Notes: generated by a model not told the origin, from the letters alone. Shown: positions 1-8,502, counted from the stretch's first letter. The stretch is 64,000 nucleotides of DNA from Paracoccus sp. SMMA_5_TC (GCF_009696685.2 NZ_CP102356.1:109501-173500), one strand, 5' to 3'. Made by a program: numbers and translations.

Positions 1-2
1 CG

Positions 3-1157
3 GGGGCCACGCGCGAAAACACCGGACAGGCCGCGCATTTCAGCCTGCTGGGCCGGGATTACTGGGTAGAGAAAACCGCTGTGTTGCAGCCCGACCAGAT
101 CCAGCTGATGCAGGACATGGCGCAAAGTCGTTTGCAGCGGCGTTTCCATTTCATCCCCTATGCCTTCGGTGCGGTGCCGGTGCGGGTTACGGGGGATATC
201 GTCTCGCAGCCGGCGCACGGGCTTTTTGGCATCATCGACGTGGTGCCGCAGGGCTGGGCGATCCCCGCCGCGCTGCAACCCGCGATCACCCCCCCGCGCA
301 GCGCCACGTTGCAATTGCAGCGGCTGGCCGGATTGGGGCTGATCGATGCCGATGACACGCGGCTGCCCGCCTGGCGCAGCGCGCCGCTGAGCCTGGCGCA
401 GGCCGGGCCCGGCTGGCTGCAATTCGGCGCCCCGGTCACCTATCACGGCGTGGTGCTGGACCCCGAACGGCCGGCGAATGCGCCCAGGGTCCGCATCCGC
501 GAATTCGTCATCTTCTATCAGGATGGGCTGAACCATCACGACAGCCGCTCCAAGATCGTCTGGCGGATGAACGACCGGGCGATGCCGGAATTGCGCCTGA
601 CGCCGGATTGCCCGGTGTGCGACGACAGCTATGACCGTGGCGAACAGGGGGTCAGCTATCGCTCGCGGCCCTTTGCCAGCCTGCTGCGCTTTGCCGACAT
701 CGGCCGCGACGGCCGGATCGAGGCCAGCGACGATCTGAACGCGCTGCGCTTTCCCGACCGCTTCTTTGCCGGCCAGGGCTCGGGTGGCGGGCCGACGGAA
801 GCCGCGCGCCAGCCGCTGACACTGGGCGCCTGTCCGGGCGATCAGGTGCTAATCCGGGCCGTTCATCCCGGCGGCAGGGCCAGGCAGCGGGCCTTTGCTC
901 TGAACGGGTTGGGTTATGACGATCTGTTCCCCGGCTTCGGCTTTCCCAACGCCGCGCTGCTGGCGCCGGGCAAGGCGGTATCGGCCTGGGTGCATCCGCC
1001 CGCCCGGCTCTTGCGTGCGGGCCCCGGCCAAGCCGCGCAGCGCCAGCCCTTTACCGGCAAGGTGCTGTGGCACGATGGGCCGAATTTCCTGATGGCCGGC
1101 GGCACCTGGGGTCTGCTGGAATTCGACCCGCGCCATTGCGAGGGACCGGCGAAATGA
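3..1157 (+). CDS. Multicopper-oxidase/cupredoxin-like protein, C-terminal part (5' end outside window)
   Basis: The reading frame is open from the first bases of the window, so this is the C-terminal ~385 residues of a longer protein; the first ATG inside the window is not trusted as its start. The last ~120 residues have the layout of a C-terminal cupredoxin domain of multicopper oxidases (a GDQVLIRAVHPGG strand, a LAPGKAVSAWV stretch and a final WHDGPNFLMAGGTWGLLEF stretch), but the His-Cys-His copper ligands expected in that last stretch are missing, so it may be a structural or non-catalytic relative. It overlaps the next gene by ATGA and belongs to the block upstream of the amine dehydrogenase genes; a copper-handling or TTQ-maturation role would be inference. 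The family call is moderate because the N-terminal half is not visible. Confidence 0.55.
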   Translation, partial: GATRENTGQAAHFSLLGRDYWVEKTAVLQPDQIQLMQDMAQSRLQRRFHFIPYAFGAVPVRVTGDIVSQPAHGLFGIIDVVPQGWAIPAALQPAITPPRSATLQLQRLAGLGLIDADDTRLPAWRSAPLSLAQAGPGWLQFGAPVTYHGVVLDPERPANAPRVRIREFVIFYQDGLNHHDSRSKIVWRMNDRAMPELRLTPDCPVCDDSYDRGEQGVSYRSRPFASLLRFADIGRDGRIEASDDLNALRFPDRFFAGQGSGGGPTEAARQPLTLGACPGDQVLIRAVHPGGRARQRAFALNGLGYDDLFPGFGFPNAALLAPGKAVSAWVHPPARLLRAGPGQAAQRQPFTGKVLWHDGPNFLMAGGTWGLLEFDPRHCEGPAK

Positions 1158-2923
1158 CAGCGGGCTGGCGGGCGGCGGTCGCGCTGCTGCTGGGGCTGGC
1201 CAGCGCGGGCACCGCGCAGGAGTTGAAAGAGCCTCTGACCGCCAGCGCGGCCTTTGTCGACGACACCGGCCAAAGCTTGGCCGAGATCACGCCGGGCGTG
1301 CCCTTTCGCATCCGGCTGCAGTTTCAGGCGGCCATGGGCTCGGTCCCCTCGGACTTGCGGCCGATGGCCTGGCTGCGCCAGCCCGGCCAGGGCGACCTGA
1401 CCTGCGCCGAAACCGCCGCCGCCTATCGCGCCAGCGGCAGCGCCGCCTTGGGCAGCGTCGATCTGAACGGCCCGGTTCTGGCGGTGCTGGCCCGCGACGG
1501 GGCGCTGTCGGTGCTGGACCCGCAGCGCTCGCTGGGCAGCGCCAACCTGCTGGCCGCGCATCTGTTTCAGGAGGGTGCCCCCGCGGATATGGTGGCCGAT
1601 CCCCAGAGCGGGCGGTTCCTGCTGAGCCTGCCCGCGCGGGGCGAGGTGGTGGCCATGACCCCCTATGGCCAGATGCAGCCCGTCGCCCGCGGCCTTGATC
1701 GCCCGGGCGCCTTGCTGGCGGCCGCCTCGGGCGGGGCCTGGCTGATCGAGGAGGGCAGCGGCGACCTGCTGCGGCTTGGCGCGGGGACAACCGCGCGCTG
1801 GCCGCTGGGCGCCCGTGCCCTTGTCGGCGACGCTGCCGCGGGGCCGGCGCGGCGGGTGGCGGTGCTGGCGGGCGACAAGGTGGTAGTCCTGCAGGACGAT
1901 GGCACCACGCTGCTGAACCACCCGGCGCCCGGTGCCCTGGCGGTCGGTCTGGGGCCCGACGCGGTGATGTGGCTGCGTCCCGGCAGGCTGCATCTGCTGT
2001 GGCTGGATACGCCCGAGCGCGAAGTGCAGATCGCCCTGCCGGGCAATTTCGACCGCTTGGCAGTCAGTCCGCAGGGCCGCATGATCTATCTGTTCGCCCA
2101 TGATCGCAGCGGGTTCGCCGTTCTGGACCTGGCGCTGGGGCGCGTGGTGCAAGGGGCCGAAACCGCCAGCCCCGTGGCCGAGGTGGCGTTCCTGCCCGAC
2201 ACCGCGATGCTGCGGCTGCAGGACCAGTCTGTGGTCGGGGTGATGGATCTGCGCCTTGTCCGCCCGGATGCCGAGGCCGCGATGGGGCAGGTGGCGCTGG
2301 GTCCGCCGCAGCCGGTCTGGGACGGCGGCTTGCAACGCCTGCTGGTCCCGCTGCTGCCGGAGCCGGCGATGCTGGCCATTCACGCCGACAGCTTCACCGG
2401 CTTCGTGCTGGACGCGCGCAACGCCCTGAGCAACCGCCCGCCGATGGAGGCGATGCGCTTGCGCGGGGGCATCCCCCGCATGGCCTCTGTGCTGGACCGC
2501 AGCCTGCGCCCGCAGGGTCCGGGCCAGTTCATCGCCGCGGCCAGCCTGCCCCGTCCCGGTCCCTGGCAACTGGTGGTCAGTGCCGGGCTTGGTCAGGCGG
2601 CGTTCTGCGCCCTGCTGCCGGTGGCACCGGGCGAACAGCCGCCCGCGCTGCCCCAGGGACGGATCACCGCCCAGACCCAGCCCGACGGCACGCTGCGGTT
2701 GCGCCTGTTGCGGGACGATGGCCAGCCGGTCGCGGACCTGACCGGCTGGGTGGATATGGCGGCGCTGATCGGCAACTGGCGCCAGCGGCAGCCTTTCCAG
2801 ACCGATTCCTCGGGCCTGACGCGGCAAGGCTGGAAGCTGGACGGCATGCGGCCGCTGGTCGTCACCGTCAGCGCCGACACTGCGGTCGAATTTCCCCCCC
2901 TGATGCTGGAGGAGCCGCGATGA
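1154..2923 (+). CDS. Periplasmic YVTN/YncE-like beta-propeller protein
   Basis: A 589-aa protein with a Sec signal peptide (hydrophobic residues 7-19, cleavage near GTAQ). The ATG at 1154 is chosen because it overlaps the preceding stop as ATGA; the open frame further upstream is a shadow of the previous gene. The middle (about residues 85-400) consists of repeated short beta-strand pairs of the type VLAVLARDGALSVLD and FLLSLPARGEVVAMT, as in seven-bladed YncE/PQQ-type propellers; the C-terminal ~150 residues look like an extra beta domain. No catalytic motif is evident. It lies in an overlapping four-gene run ending just before aauB and is probably co-expressed with it. Role unknown; an assembly or scaffold role in amine-dehydrogenase maturation is inference. 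Confidence 0.6.
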   Translation: MTAGWRAAVALLLGLASAGTAQELKEPLTASAAFVDDTGQSLAEITPGVPFRIRLQFQAAMGSVPSDLRPMAWLRQPGQGDLTCAETAAAYRASGSAALGSVDLNGPVLAVLARDGALSVLDPQRSLGSANLLAAHLFQEGAPADMVADPQSGRFLLSLPARGEVVAMTPYGQMQPVARGLDRPGALLAAASGGAWLIEEGSGDLLRLGAGTTARWPLGARALVGDAAAGPARRVAVLAGDKVVVLQDDGTTLLNHPAPGALAVGLGPDAVMWLRPGRLHLLWLDTPEREVQIALPGNFDRLAVSPQGRMIYLFAHDRSGFAVLDLALGRVVQGAETASPVAEVAFLPDTAMLRLQDQSVVGVMDLRLVRPDAEAAMGQVALGPPQPVWDGGLQRLLVPLLPEPAMLAIHADSFTGFVLDARNALSNRPPMEAMRLRGGIPRMASVLDRSLRPQGPGQFIAAASLPRPGPWQLVVSAGLGQAAFCALLPVAPGEQPPALPQGRITAQTQPDGTLRLRLLRDDGQPVADLTGWVDMAALIGNWRQRQPFQTDSSGLTRQGWKLDGMRPLVVTVSADTAVEFPPLMLEEPR

Positions 2924-3501
2924 TCGCCCGCATCCTTCGGTGCGCAGCCGTGGCCGGGACGCTGGCGTTACCCGCGCTGGCGATGGACGAGTCGCCGGCG
3001 GCAATCGCTTTGCGCGGTGATCGCACGCGCGAACACTTGCTGTTGCCGGATCTGCCGGTGACCGACAGCACTGGCCACCGGCAGGGGTTCGTATCGCGCT
3101 ATGCCGATGCCGGGCCGGTGCTGATCGCCTTTCTCTATACCAATTGCACCGAATATTGCGGGCTGACGATCTCGGTGCTGGGGATCGTCGACATGCTGCT
3201 GCAGGAGCCAGGGGCGCCGCGGCTGCGGGTGGTGGCGATATCCATCGATCCGCGCCGTGACACCCCGCAGGTTCTGGCGGAAATGGCCGGATTGGTGCAG
3301 GCGAGCCCGCGCTGGGACTGGGTGGTGGCCAGCCCCGCGGACACGCCCACGCTGTTGCAGGCCTTTGGCTTGCCGACCGGGCCATTGGAACAGCATCCGG
3401 CCACCTATCTGCTGGGCGATCTGCGCAGCGGGCTGTTCCAGCGCCTGCCGGGCGATGCCCAGCCCGAGGATCTGCTGGCGCTTGCGCGGCAATTGCGATG
3501 A
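2920..3501 (+). CDS. SCO1/SenC/PrrC-family copper chaperone / thiol protein
   Basis: A 193-aa exported thioredoxin-fold protein of the SCO family. An N-terminal signal peptide covers residues 1-21. The diagnostic copper site is intact: C76 and C80 in TNCTEYC and the distal H159 in EQHPATYLL; the DPRRDTP loop typical of SCO proteins is at about 110-116. SCO proteins deliver copper to CuA centres or act as periplasmic thiol-disulfide proteins. Here the gene is translationally coupled (ATGA overlaps) to the beta-propeller and cytochrome genes and has a good GGAGGA ribosome site, so it probably serves a metalloprotein or disulfide-rich protein of this cluster rather than cytochrome oxidase. The disulfide-rich amine dehydrogenase small subunit is an obvious possible client, by inference. 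Confidence 0.88.
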   Translation: MIARILRCAAVAGTLALPALAMDESPAAIALRGDRTREHLLLPDLPVTDSTGHRQGFVSRYADAGPVLIAFLYTNCTEYCGLTISVLGIVDMLLQEPGAPRLRVVAISIDPRRDTPQVLAEMAGLVQASPRWDWVVASPADTPTLLQAFGLPTGPLEQHPATYLLGDLRSGLFQRLPGDAQPEDLLALARQLR

Positions 3502-4469
3502 GGACGGCATGGATCGCGCTGTGGCTGCTGATGCCCGCAAGCCTGCCGGCGCAGGATGGGGCGGCGATCTATGAACGCGGCCAGGGGCTGACGGCGCATC
3601 TGGGCTCGCTGGAGGGTGCCGAACTGCCGGCGGCGCGGGTGACTTGCGCGGGATGTCATGGCCGCGATGGGCGCGGCGGCAGCGAAGGCGGGGCCCAGGC
3701 TGCCCCCGCCATCGGCTGGTCGCTGTTGTCGGCGCCGACGCCCGAGCGGCCGGGTTACGACGCCGAGGCGTTGGGGCGGTTGCTGGCGCAGGGCGTCACG
3801 CCTTCGGGGCGGGTGATTTCGGGGCGGATGCCGCGTTTTCGCCTGGCACCCGAGGCTTTGCCTGCGCTGATCGCGCATCTGTCGGCGCTGGACGCGCAGG
3901 ATCGACAGGGGGTTGGCCCGCAGACCATCGCCGTTGCCCTGCCCGACGCGCCCGAGGCGGCGGCCGCCGCGCAAGCCGCCATCGCCGCCTTCAATGCCGA
4001 GGGGGGCGCCTTTGGCCGCCTTATTGTCGTCGGACAGCCAGAATTCCTTGCGCTGGACGATGTCATTGCCATGCTGGTTCCCCGCCTGCGCGCGGCCGAG
4101 GCGGCGCGTCTGGATCAGATATGGCGCGAGAATCCGGCGCTGAAACCCCCTGTCGATCCGTTGCCGCCCGAGGCCCCGCAGAAGGTCGCGGGGACGCTGG
4201 ACGAAATCGGCCCGCAGCTGCCGCAGTTGCTTGGGGCCAATGCCGATGTCACCGTGATCGGCCCCTCGGCCGAGGCGATGCGTTGGGCGATCGCCGCCGG
4301 CTCTACCGGCGCGGGCGCCCATGCCTATGCGGCGGTGCGCGCCGCGCTGGACCTGCTGCGTCAGCAAGGCCGCGATCTTGGGCGTGCCCGCTATCTGCGC
4401 GATCTCGAGCGGCTCGATTACGGGGGCCTTGTCGAGACCTACCGCCAGTCCCAGACGCGGCAACCGTAA
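3498..4469 (+). CDS. Mono-haem cytochrome c with a C-terminal non-haem domain
   Basis: A 323-aa protein with a signal peptide (residues 1-18). The N-terminal ~120 residues form a class I cytochrome c: haem site C50-AG-C53-H54 and a likely axial Met at M111 (SGRMPRF). Residues ~145-323 contain no haem motif; stretches such as AIAAFNAEGGAFGRL and AHAYAAVRAALDLL recall type 1 periplasmic ligand-binding proteins, but no clear family can be assigned. It overlaps the SCO gene by 4 nt and ends the upstream block of the AADH cluster. It could pass electrons from the amine dehydrogenase or take part in TTQ biogenesis, a job done by the di-haem protein MauG in methylamine dehydrogenase clusters; here only one haem site is present. 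Confidence 0.8.
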   Translation: MRTAWIALWLLMPASLPAQDGAAIYERGQGLTAHLGSLEGAELPAARVTCAGCHGRDGRGGSEGGAQAAPAIGWSLLSAPTPERPGYDAEALGRLLAQGVTPSGRVISGRMPRFRLAPEALPALIAHLSALDAQDRQGVGPQTIAVALPDAPEAAAAAQAAIAAFNAEGGAFGRLIVVGQPEFLALDDVIAMLVPRLRAAEAARLDQIWRENPALKPPVDPLPPEAPQKVAGTLDEIGPQLPQLLGANADVTVIGPSAEAMRWAIAAGSTGAGAHAYAAVRAALDLLRQQGRDLGRARYLRDLERLDYGGLVETYRQSQTRQP

Positions 4470-4749
4470 GCGCTCGTCCCCTATCCTGTTTGATTTAACA
4501 CGATATTTTTGGCGCAGCCACCCCAGATATTGGCACCATAGTCCAAGACCGGACAGGGGGCTTCATGCTGTCCTTGGCCAGGAGGCGGCGGAAGGTCACA
4601 GCCGTGGGGGAGTGCATGAAAACCTTGGCCATACCAGCCGTCACGCTGGCCGAACTGCGCGCCTGTCGATCCGCCCGACGTGTCCGATCCGCGCGGTCGG
4701 GCGCTGCCCGATGCCTGAGCCCCGTCCACCCCAGAACAGCAGGTTGCCA
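4470..4749 (+). other. 280-bp gap upstream of aauB
   Basis: No convincing gene. The first ~90 bases are locally AT-richer and contain two related GATATT...GGC stretches (near 4501 and 4527), so a promoter or regulator site for aauB may be here, but I could not pick out confident -35/-10 boxes or a sigma-54 site. The short open frames crossing it have no recognisable content. Confidence 0.4.
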
Positions 4750-5886
4750 ATGAAAACATATCTTATCGCAACGGTTTCGGCCTTGGCGCTGTCGGCCATG
4801 CCGGCACTGTCGCAGGACAAGGACATCCAACCCGAAACGCTGACGGTGCAGGAACGCATTCCCGAAGGTCCGCATGTCTATGTGATGGATTTCGGAATCA
4901 ACGGCTCCAGCCCGATTTATGTGCTGGATGCGGACGATCTGTCGCTGGTGGGCAGCATCGGCACCGGCACCTTTGCCCAGATGATGATGACGCCGGACAA
5001 GTCGGCGCTGTATTCGGCGTCGGTCTATCTGCGGCGCTATACCTATGGCGATGTCGAGGCGGTGATCCATGAGTGGGATCCCCAGACCCTGCAGATGCGA
5101 CGCGAGGTCATGGTCTCGGACAAGATTGCCCAGGCGCTGAGCCAGCGCGGCATCATCAACCTTTCGGCCGATGGCAAATACATGGTGGTGCAGAACGCCA
5201 CCCCCGCCACATCGGTCGATATCGTCGACATGGCGGCGGGCAAGCCCCTGGTCGAAATACCGACCCCCGGCTGCTGGACCGCCTATCCCAGCGTGGAAGG
5301 CACGGCCTTCACCACCCTGTGCGGTGACGGCACCATCGCCAAATACAGCTATGGCGCCGACGGCAGCTTCGGTCAGGGTGCGAAATCCGACAAGATCTTC
5401 GACCCCGACACAACGCCGCTGTTCGGCGATGCCCATCGCGTCGATGGCAAGCTGGTCTATGTGTCCTACACCGGCAGCCTGTTCGTGATCGACGACAGCG
5501 GCGACAAGCCGGTGCTGAGCGCCGAGCACAAGTTCGCCGAAGAAGGCTGGGCGCCCTCGGGCTACAACCTGATGGCCTATCACCAGCCCAGCAACACCAT
5601 GTTCGTGCTGATGCATGCCAATCCCAGCGACGGCTCGCACAAGATGCCGGCCGAAGAAATCTGGGCGGTCAGCATGGCCGATGGCAAGGTTGTCGGGCGG
5701 TCCAAGGCCCATGGCGAATCCAGCATCACCGTCAGCCAGGATGACAAGCCGGTGCTGGTGGGGATCGACCACCTGGGCGGCGTGCATCGCTATGACGCCG
5801 AAATGGGCGATACGGTGACCCTGACCGAAACCAAGGCCCGGGAACAGGTTGCCACCTTCCCGACCATCGTTGCGACCGATTTCTGA
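4750..5886 (+). CDS. aauB: Aromatic amine dehydrogenase large (alpha) subunit
   Basis: A 378-aa periplasmic seven-bladed beta-propeller subunit of a tryptophan tryptophylquinone (TTQ) amine dehydrogenase. The ATG at 4750 gives a clean signal peptide (MKTYLIATVSALALSAMPALS) and is preceded by AGG; the long in-frame extension upstream is a shadow. Segments such as VVQNATPATSVDIVD, PGCWTAYPS, PSGYNLMAYH and HKMPAEEIWAVSM match the aromatic amine dehydrogenase type better than the methylamine dehydrogenase type as I remember those families. The heavy subunit carries no cofactor; it forms an alpha2-beta2 complex with the small subunit and shapes the substrate pocket for amines such as tyramine or phenylethylamine. 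It is the first gene of the core block, followed at once by aauE, aauD and aauA. Confidence 0.9.
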   Translation: MKTYLIATVSALALSAMPALSQDKDIQPETLTVQERIPEGPHVYVMDFGINGSSPIYVLDADDLSLVGSIGTGTFAQMMMTPDKSALYSASVYLRRYTYGDVEAVIHEWDPQTLQMRREVMVSDKIAQALSQRGIINLSADGKYMVVQNATPATSVDIVDMAAGKPLVEIPTPGCWTAYPSVEGTAFTTLCGDGTIAKYSYGADGSFGQGAKSDKIFDPDTTPLFGDAHRVDGKLVYVSYTGSLFVIDDSGDKPVLSAEHKFAEEGWAPSGYNLMAYHQPSNTMFVLMHANPSDGSHKMPAEEIWAVSMADGKVVGRSKAHGESSITVSQDDKPVLVGIDHLGGVHRYDAEMGDTVTLTETKAREQVATFPTIVATDF

Positions 5887-5887
5887 C

Positions 5888-6424
5888 ATGGGCGCGCAGG
5901 CAACTTTGGCGTCGGTTACGATCACCGGGTTTCTGGCGATCCTGCTGGCGCGCAGCCTCTGGCACAAGACCGGGCGGTTTCTGGAAACCGTAGGCTTCGC
6001 CCAGGGCTATGGGCTCTTGCCCGAGGCATGGACCGCGCCCGTGGTCCGGCTGTTGATCGCGGTCGAGGCCACCAGCCTGCTGGCGCTGCTGTGGCCCGGC
6101 CTGCGCCAGACCGGCGGCGTGCTGGCGGCGGCGCTGTTTGCCGGTTACGGCCTGGCCATGGCACTGGCGTTGGCGCGCGGGCGCAGCCGCATCGAATGCG
6201 GTTGCGGCGGACCGCCACAGATCGTGTCGGCCTATACGCTGATGCGCAACGGCGTGCTGACGCTGCTGGCGCTGGCTCTGGCGCTGCTGCCGGCGGGCAC
6301 GGTCAGCCCGGCCGAGGCCGCCGCCGCCATCCTGGCCGCGCTGATGCTGTCGGCCATCCACGCCACCATCGAACGTCTGGCCTCGCATTTGCCCAACATC
6401 AGAACCGGGGGATCGGTAAAATGA
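5888..6424 (+). CDS. aauE: MauE/AauE-type membrane protein for amine dehydrogenase maturation
   Basis: A 178-aa integral membrane protein with about four hydrophobic segments (near residues 8-20, 46-63, 72-88 and 115-165). It carries an ECGCGG motif around residue 102, typical of MauE-type members of the DoxX-like family. MauE and MauD are required to form the six disulfides and stabilise the small subunit of methylamine dehydrogenase; the same role is expected here. The start at 5888 lies one base after the aauB stop; the upstream in-frame ATG would overlap aauB and is less likely. It overlaps aauD by ATGA, fitting the fixed B-E-D-A order of TTQ dehydrogenase clusters. Confidence 0.88.
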   Translation: MGAQATLASVTITGFLAILLARSLWHKTGRFLETVGFAQGYGLLPEAWTAPVVRLLIAVEATSLLALLWPGLRQTGGVLAAALFAGYGLAMALALARGRSRIECGCGGPPQIVSAYTLMRNGVLTLLALALALLPAGTVSPAEAAAAILAALMLSAIHATIERLASHLPNIRTGGSVK

Positions 6425-7011
6425 ACCTGCTCGTCTTTTCCAATGTGCTGCTGTGGATCATCATGCTGATCCAGCTGGGGGTCTGCTTTGCTCTGGCGCG
6501 GCAGATCGGCATCCTGTTCGAGCGGGTCTCGCCGGTGGGCGCGATGATCTCGGACAGCGGGCCCGAACTTGGCGATCAGGTGGCGCCGCTGGAGCTGCCG
6601 AACCTGAACGGCCCCGGCCTGACCCTGGGCCAGGGCGGCGGACGCGCGCAGCTGGTGTTCTTCCTGTCCACCAGTTGCCCCATCTGCAAGGCGCTGCTGC
6701 CGGCGCTGAAATCCATCCGCGCCGACGAAGGCAACTGGCTGGACGTGGTGCTGGCCTCGGACGGGCGCGAGGCGCTGCATCGCCGCCTGATCGAGGCCGA
6801 GGGGTTGCAGGCATTTCCCTATGTCCTGTCGCCGGAACTGGGGATGCGCTTCCGCGTCGCCAAGCTGCCGTTCGCGGTGCTGATCGATGCCCAGGGCCGC
6901 GTGCGCGCCAAGGGTCTGATCAACAGCCGCGAACAGCTGGAAAGCCTGTTCACCGCATCCGAAACCGGCATCCCCTCCTATCAGGCCGCCATCGCCGGCG
7001 TCACTTCGTAA
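6421..7011 (+). CDS. aauD: MauD/AauD-type membrane-anchored thioredoxin-like protein
   Basis: A 196-aa protein with an N-terminal membrane anchor (residues 3-27) and a thioredoxin-like domain exposed to the periplasm. The redox motif is CPIC, inside FFLSTSCPICKALLP at about residues 81-95. The family works with MauE in forming the disulfides of the TTQ small subunit. It starts on the ATGA overlapping the aauE stop and ends 30 nt before aauA, which has its own ribosome site (AGCAAGGGA). Together with the SCO protein upstream the cluster encodes two periplasmic thiol proteins. Confidence 0.9.
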   Translation: MNLLVFSNVLLWIIMLIQLGVCFALARQIGILFERVSPVGAMISDSGPELGDQVAPLELPNLNGPGLTLGQGGGRAQLVFFLSTSCPICKALLPALKSIRADEGNWLDVVLASDGREALHRRLIEAEGLQAFPYVLSPELGMRFRVAKLPFAVLIDAQGRVRAKGLINSREQLESLFTASETGIPSYQAAIAGVTS

Positions 7012-7041
7012 TTCAACCGACATCAGCAAGGGAATCGATCC

Positions 7042-7569
7042 ATGCCCCGCTTTATCGACAATCTCTTCAAGCGCCTCGACAAGACGGTCGAACGCAATGT
7101 CCGCAGCTCGGCCCGCCAGTTCGGCCGTCGCTCGTTCCTGGCCAAGGCCGGCACCAGCCTGCTGGGTGCGGCGGTGCTGACCCCGGTGCTGCCCTTCGAC
7201 CGGCGCGGTGCCATGGCCTCGACCGATGCGGCGGATGCCTGCAGCTATTGGCGGCAATGCGCCATCGACGGCTTTCTGTGCGCGGAATCGGGCGGGTCGC
7301 TGACCAGCTGTCCGCCGGGGTCCACCGTCTCGGCCGTGTCCTGGGTCGGCACCTGCCATAACCCCGAGGACGGCAAGGACTATCTGGTCAGCTACAACGA
7401 CTGCTGCGGCAAGCCCGCCGTCGCCACCCATGCCACCTTCTGCAACAACAACAAGGGCGAGCGCCCCGGCTATCGCATGGGCCTGTATAACGACATCAAC
7501 TGGTGCATGGCCAATACCGACAAGGGCTATCATTGCACGGTGTCGGTGGTGGTGGGGCTGGCCGAATGA
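7042..7569 (+). CDS. aauA: Aromatic amine dehydrogenase small (beta) subunit, TTQ-bearing
   Basis: A 175-aa subunit that carries the catalytic tryptophan tryptophylquinone. A long Tat-type leader holds the twin-arginine motif GRRSFLAKAG (residues 28-37). The two TTQ-forming tryptophans are W101 (VSWVGTC) and W154 (NDINWC); the conserved acids are D76 (CAIDG) and D120 (YNDCCG, expected catalytic base). The pattern TCHNPEDGKDYLVSY and NWCMAN is the aromatic-amine-dehydrogenase version of the family. Ten cysteines are present (67, 73, 80, 90, 105, 121, 122, 134, 155, 165) instead of the canonical twelve: the pair equivalent to C38 and C86 of the methylamine dehydrogenase light chain is absent. 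AauD and AauE from the same operon are the expected maturation factors. Confidence 0.93.
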   Translation: MPRFIDNLFKRLDKTVERNVRSSARQFGRRSFLAKAGTSLLGAAVLTPVLPFDRRGAMASTDAADACSYWRQCAIDGFLCAESGGSLTSCPPGSTVSAVSWVGTCHNPEDGKDYLVSYNDCCGKPAVATHATFCNNNKGERPGYRMGLYNDINWCMANTDKGYHCTVSVVVGLAE

Positions 7570-8015
7570 TGCGTGCCCTGATCGCGACATCCATCCTTGC
7601 GGGCCTGCTGGCCGGGCCCGCATCCGCCCAGGACGCGACCCTGGACCCCGCCGCCCAGTTCGAGGCCCATTGCGCCATGTGTCACAATACAGCCGGCACT
7701 GGCACGGCGGGCCTGGCGCCGGCGCTGGACCGGCCCGAGTTCTGGCAGGCCTTGGGTGACAATGCCGGCAAATATGCGGCCGGCGTGGCGGCCAAGGGGT
7801 TGAACATGGCGATCACCGTGCGCGGCGAAAGCTTTCGGGGCATGATCATGCCGCCCCCCGCCGGCATCCCCGACGATCAGCTGGCTGCGGCCGCGACCTA
7901 TGTCGTGGCCACGCTGGGCCAGACCGACCATGTCGTGACCGCCGACGATATCGCCGCCGCGCGCCAGGGCGTCAGCAACGACGATTTGAAGGCGATGCGA
8001 CCGCCAAGCGAATGA
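7566..8015 (+). CDS. Periplasmic mono-haem cytochrome c
   Basis: A 149-aa class I cytochrome c with signal peptide (residues 1-22) and haem site C36-AM-C39-H40; a likely axial Met is M93 or M95 in FRGMIMPPP. The start on the ATG at 7566 overlaps the aauA stop; a second ATG follows immediately. It follows aauA directly, as does a small c-type cytochrome gene in the known Alcaligenes aau cluster, and is the best candidate for the direct electron acceptor of the dehydrogenase in the absence of an azurin or amicyanin gene. That pairing is inference from position. Confidence 0.85.
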   Translation: MMRALIATSILAGLLAGPASAQDATLDPAAQFEAHCAMCHNTAGTGTAGLAPALDRPEFWQALGDNAGKYAAGVAAKGLNMAITVRGESFRGMIMPPPAGIPDDQLAAAATYVVATLGQTDHVVTADDIAAARQGVSNDDLKAMRPPSE

Positions 8016-8028
8016 GTTGAGGAACGCC

Positions 8029-8469
8029 ATGGCTCGATACCTGTTGACGGCCTGCCTTGTCCTTGGCGCAAGCGCGGCCCTTGCCGACGGGGCGCCGCAC
8101 CTGGGCAAGCCGCGCGCCGATTACATCCTGCACTGCGCCGGCTGTCACGGCATGACAGGCGAGGGCACGGTTCAGGGCGGCGTGCCGCCCTTTCCCGGGT
8201 CGGTGGGCCATATCGCCGGCAGCGACATCGGCCGCAGCTACATCATGCATGTGCCGGGGGTGATCTCGACCGGCATGAACGACGCCGAGATTGCCGAGGT
8301 GCTGAACTATATCCTCGACAACTGGGGGCAGGGGGCCGAGCCTTTCACCGCGCAAGAGGTGACGCGCCGCCGTGGCATCGACATTGGCGATGTCGTCGCC
8401 TATCGCCGCGAGGTGGTGGCCGATCTGCGCCGCGCGGGAATCGAGATCGCGGAATACCCCTGGCCATGA
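8029..8469 (+). CDS. Periplasmic mono-haem cytochrome c (second)
   Basis: A 146-aa protein with a signal peptide (residues 1-19) and haem motif C36-AG-C39-H40. The ATG at 8029 is preferred to an in-frame TTG at 8017 because a GAGG ribosome site sits between them. The C-terminal part (VTRRRGIDIGDVVAYRREV) extends beyond the usual cytochrome fold. With the preceding cytochrome and the downstream membrane and tetrahaem proteins it probably forms a haem relay from the amine dehydrogenase to the respiratory chain. Confidence 0.85.
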   Translation: MARYLLTACLVLGASAALADGAPHLGKPRADYILHCAGCHGMTGEGTVQGGVPPFPGSVGHIAGSDIGRSYIMHVPGVISTGMNDAEIAEVLNYILDNWGQGAEPFTAQEVTRRRGIDIGDVVAYRREVVADLRRAGIEIAEYPWP

Positions 8470-8502
8470 CCATTCCCTGACGACGCGCAGCGGAAACACT
8501 CC

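Noticed and set aside
914..3385. Open frame of 823 codons on the - strand across the propeller and SCO genes
   Set aside because: Arg/Pro/Gly-rich, no family motif, and opposite to three genes with signal peptides and clear motifs; a shadow of GC-rich coding.
4321..4749. N-terminal extension of aauB
   Set aside because: It covers the end of the cytochrome gene and the gap, and would bury the signal peptide that starts cleanly at 4750.
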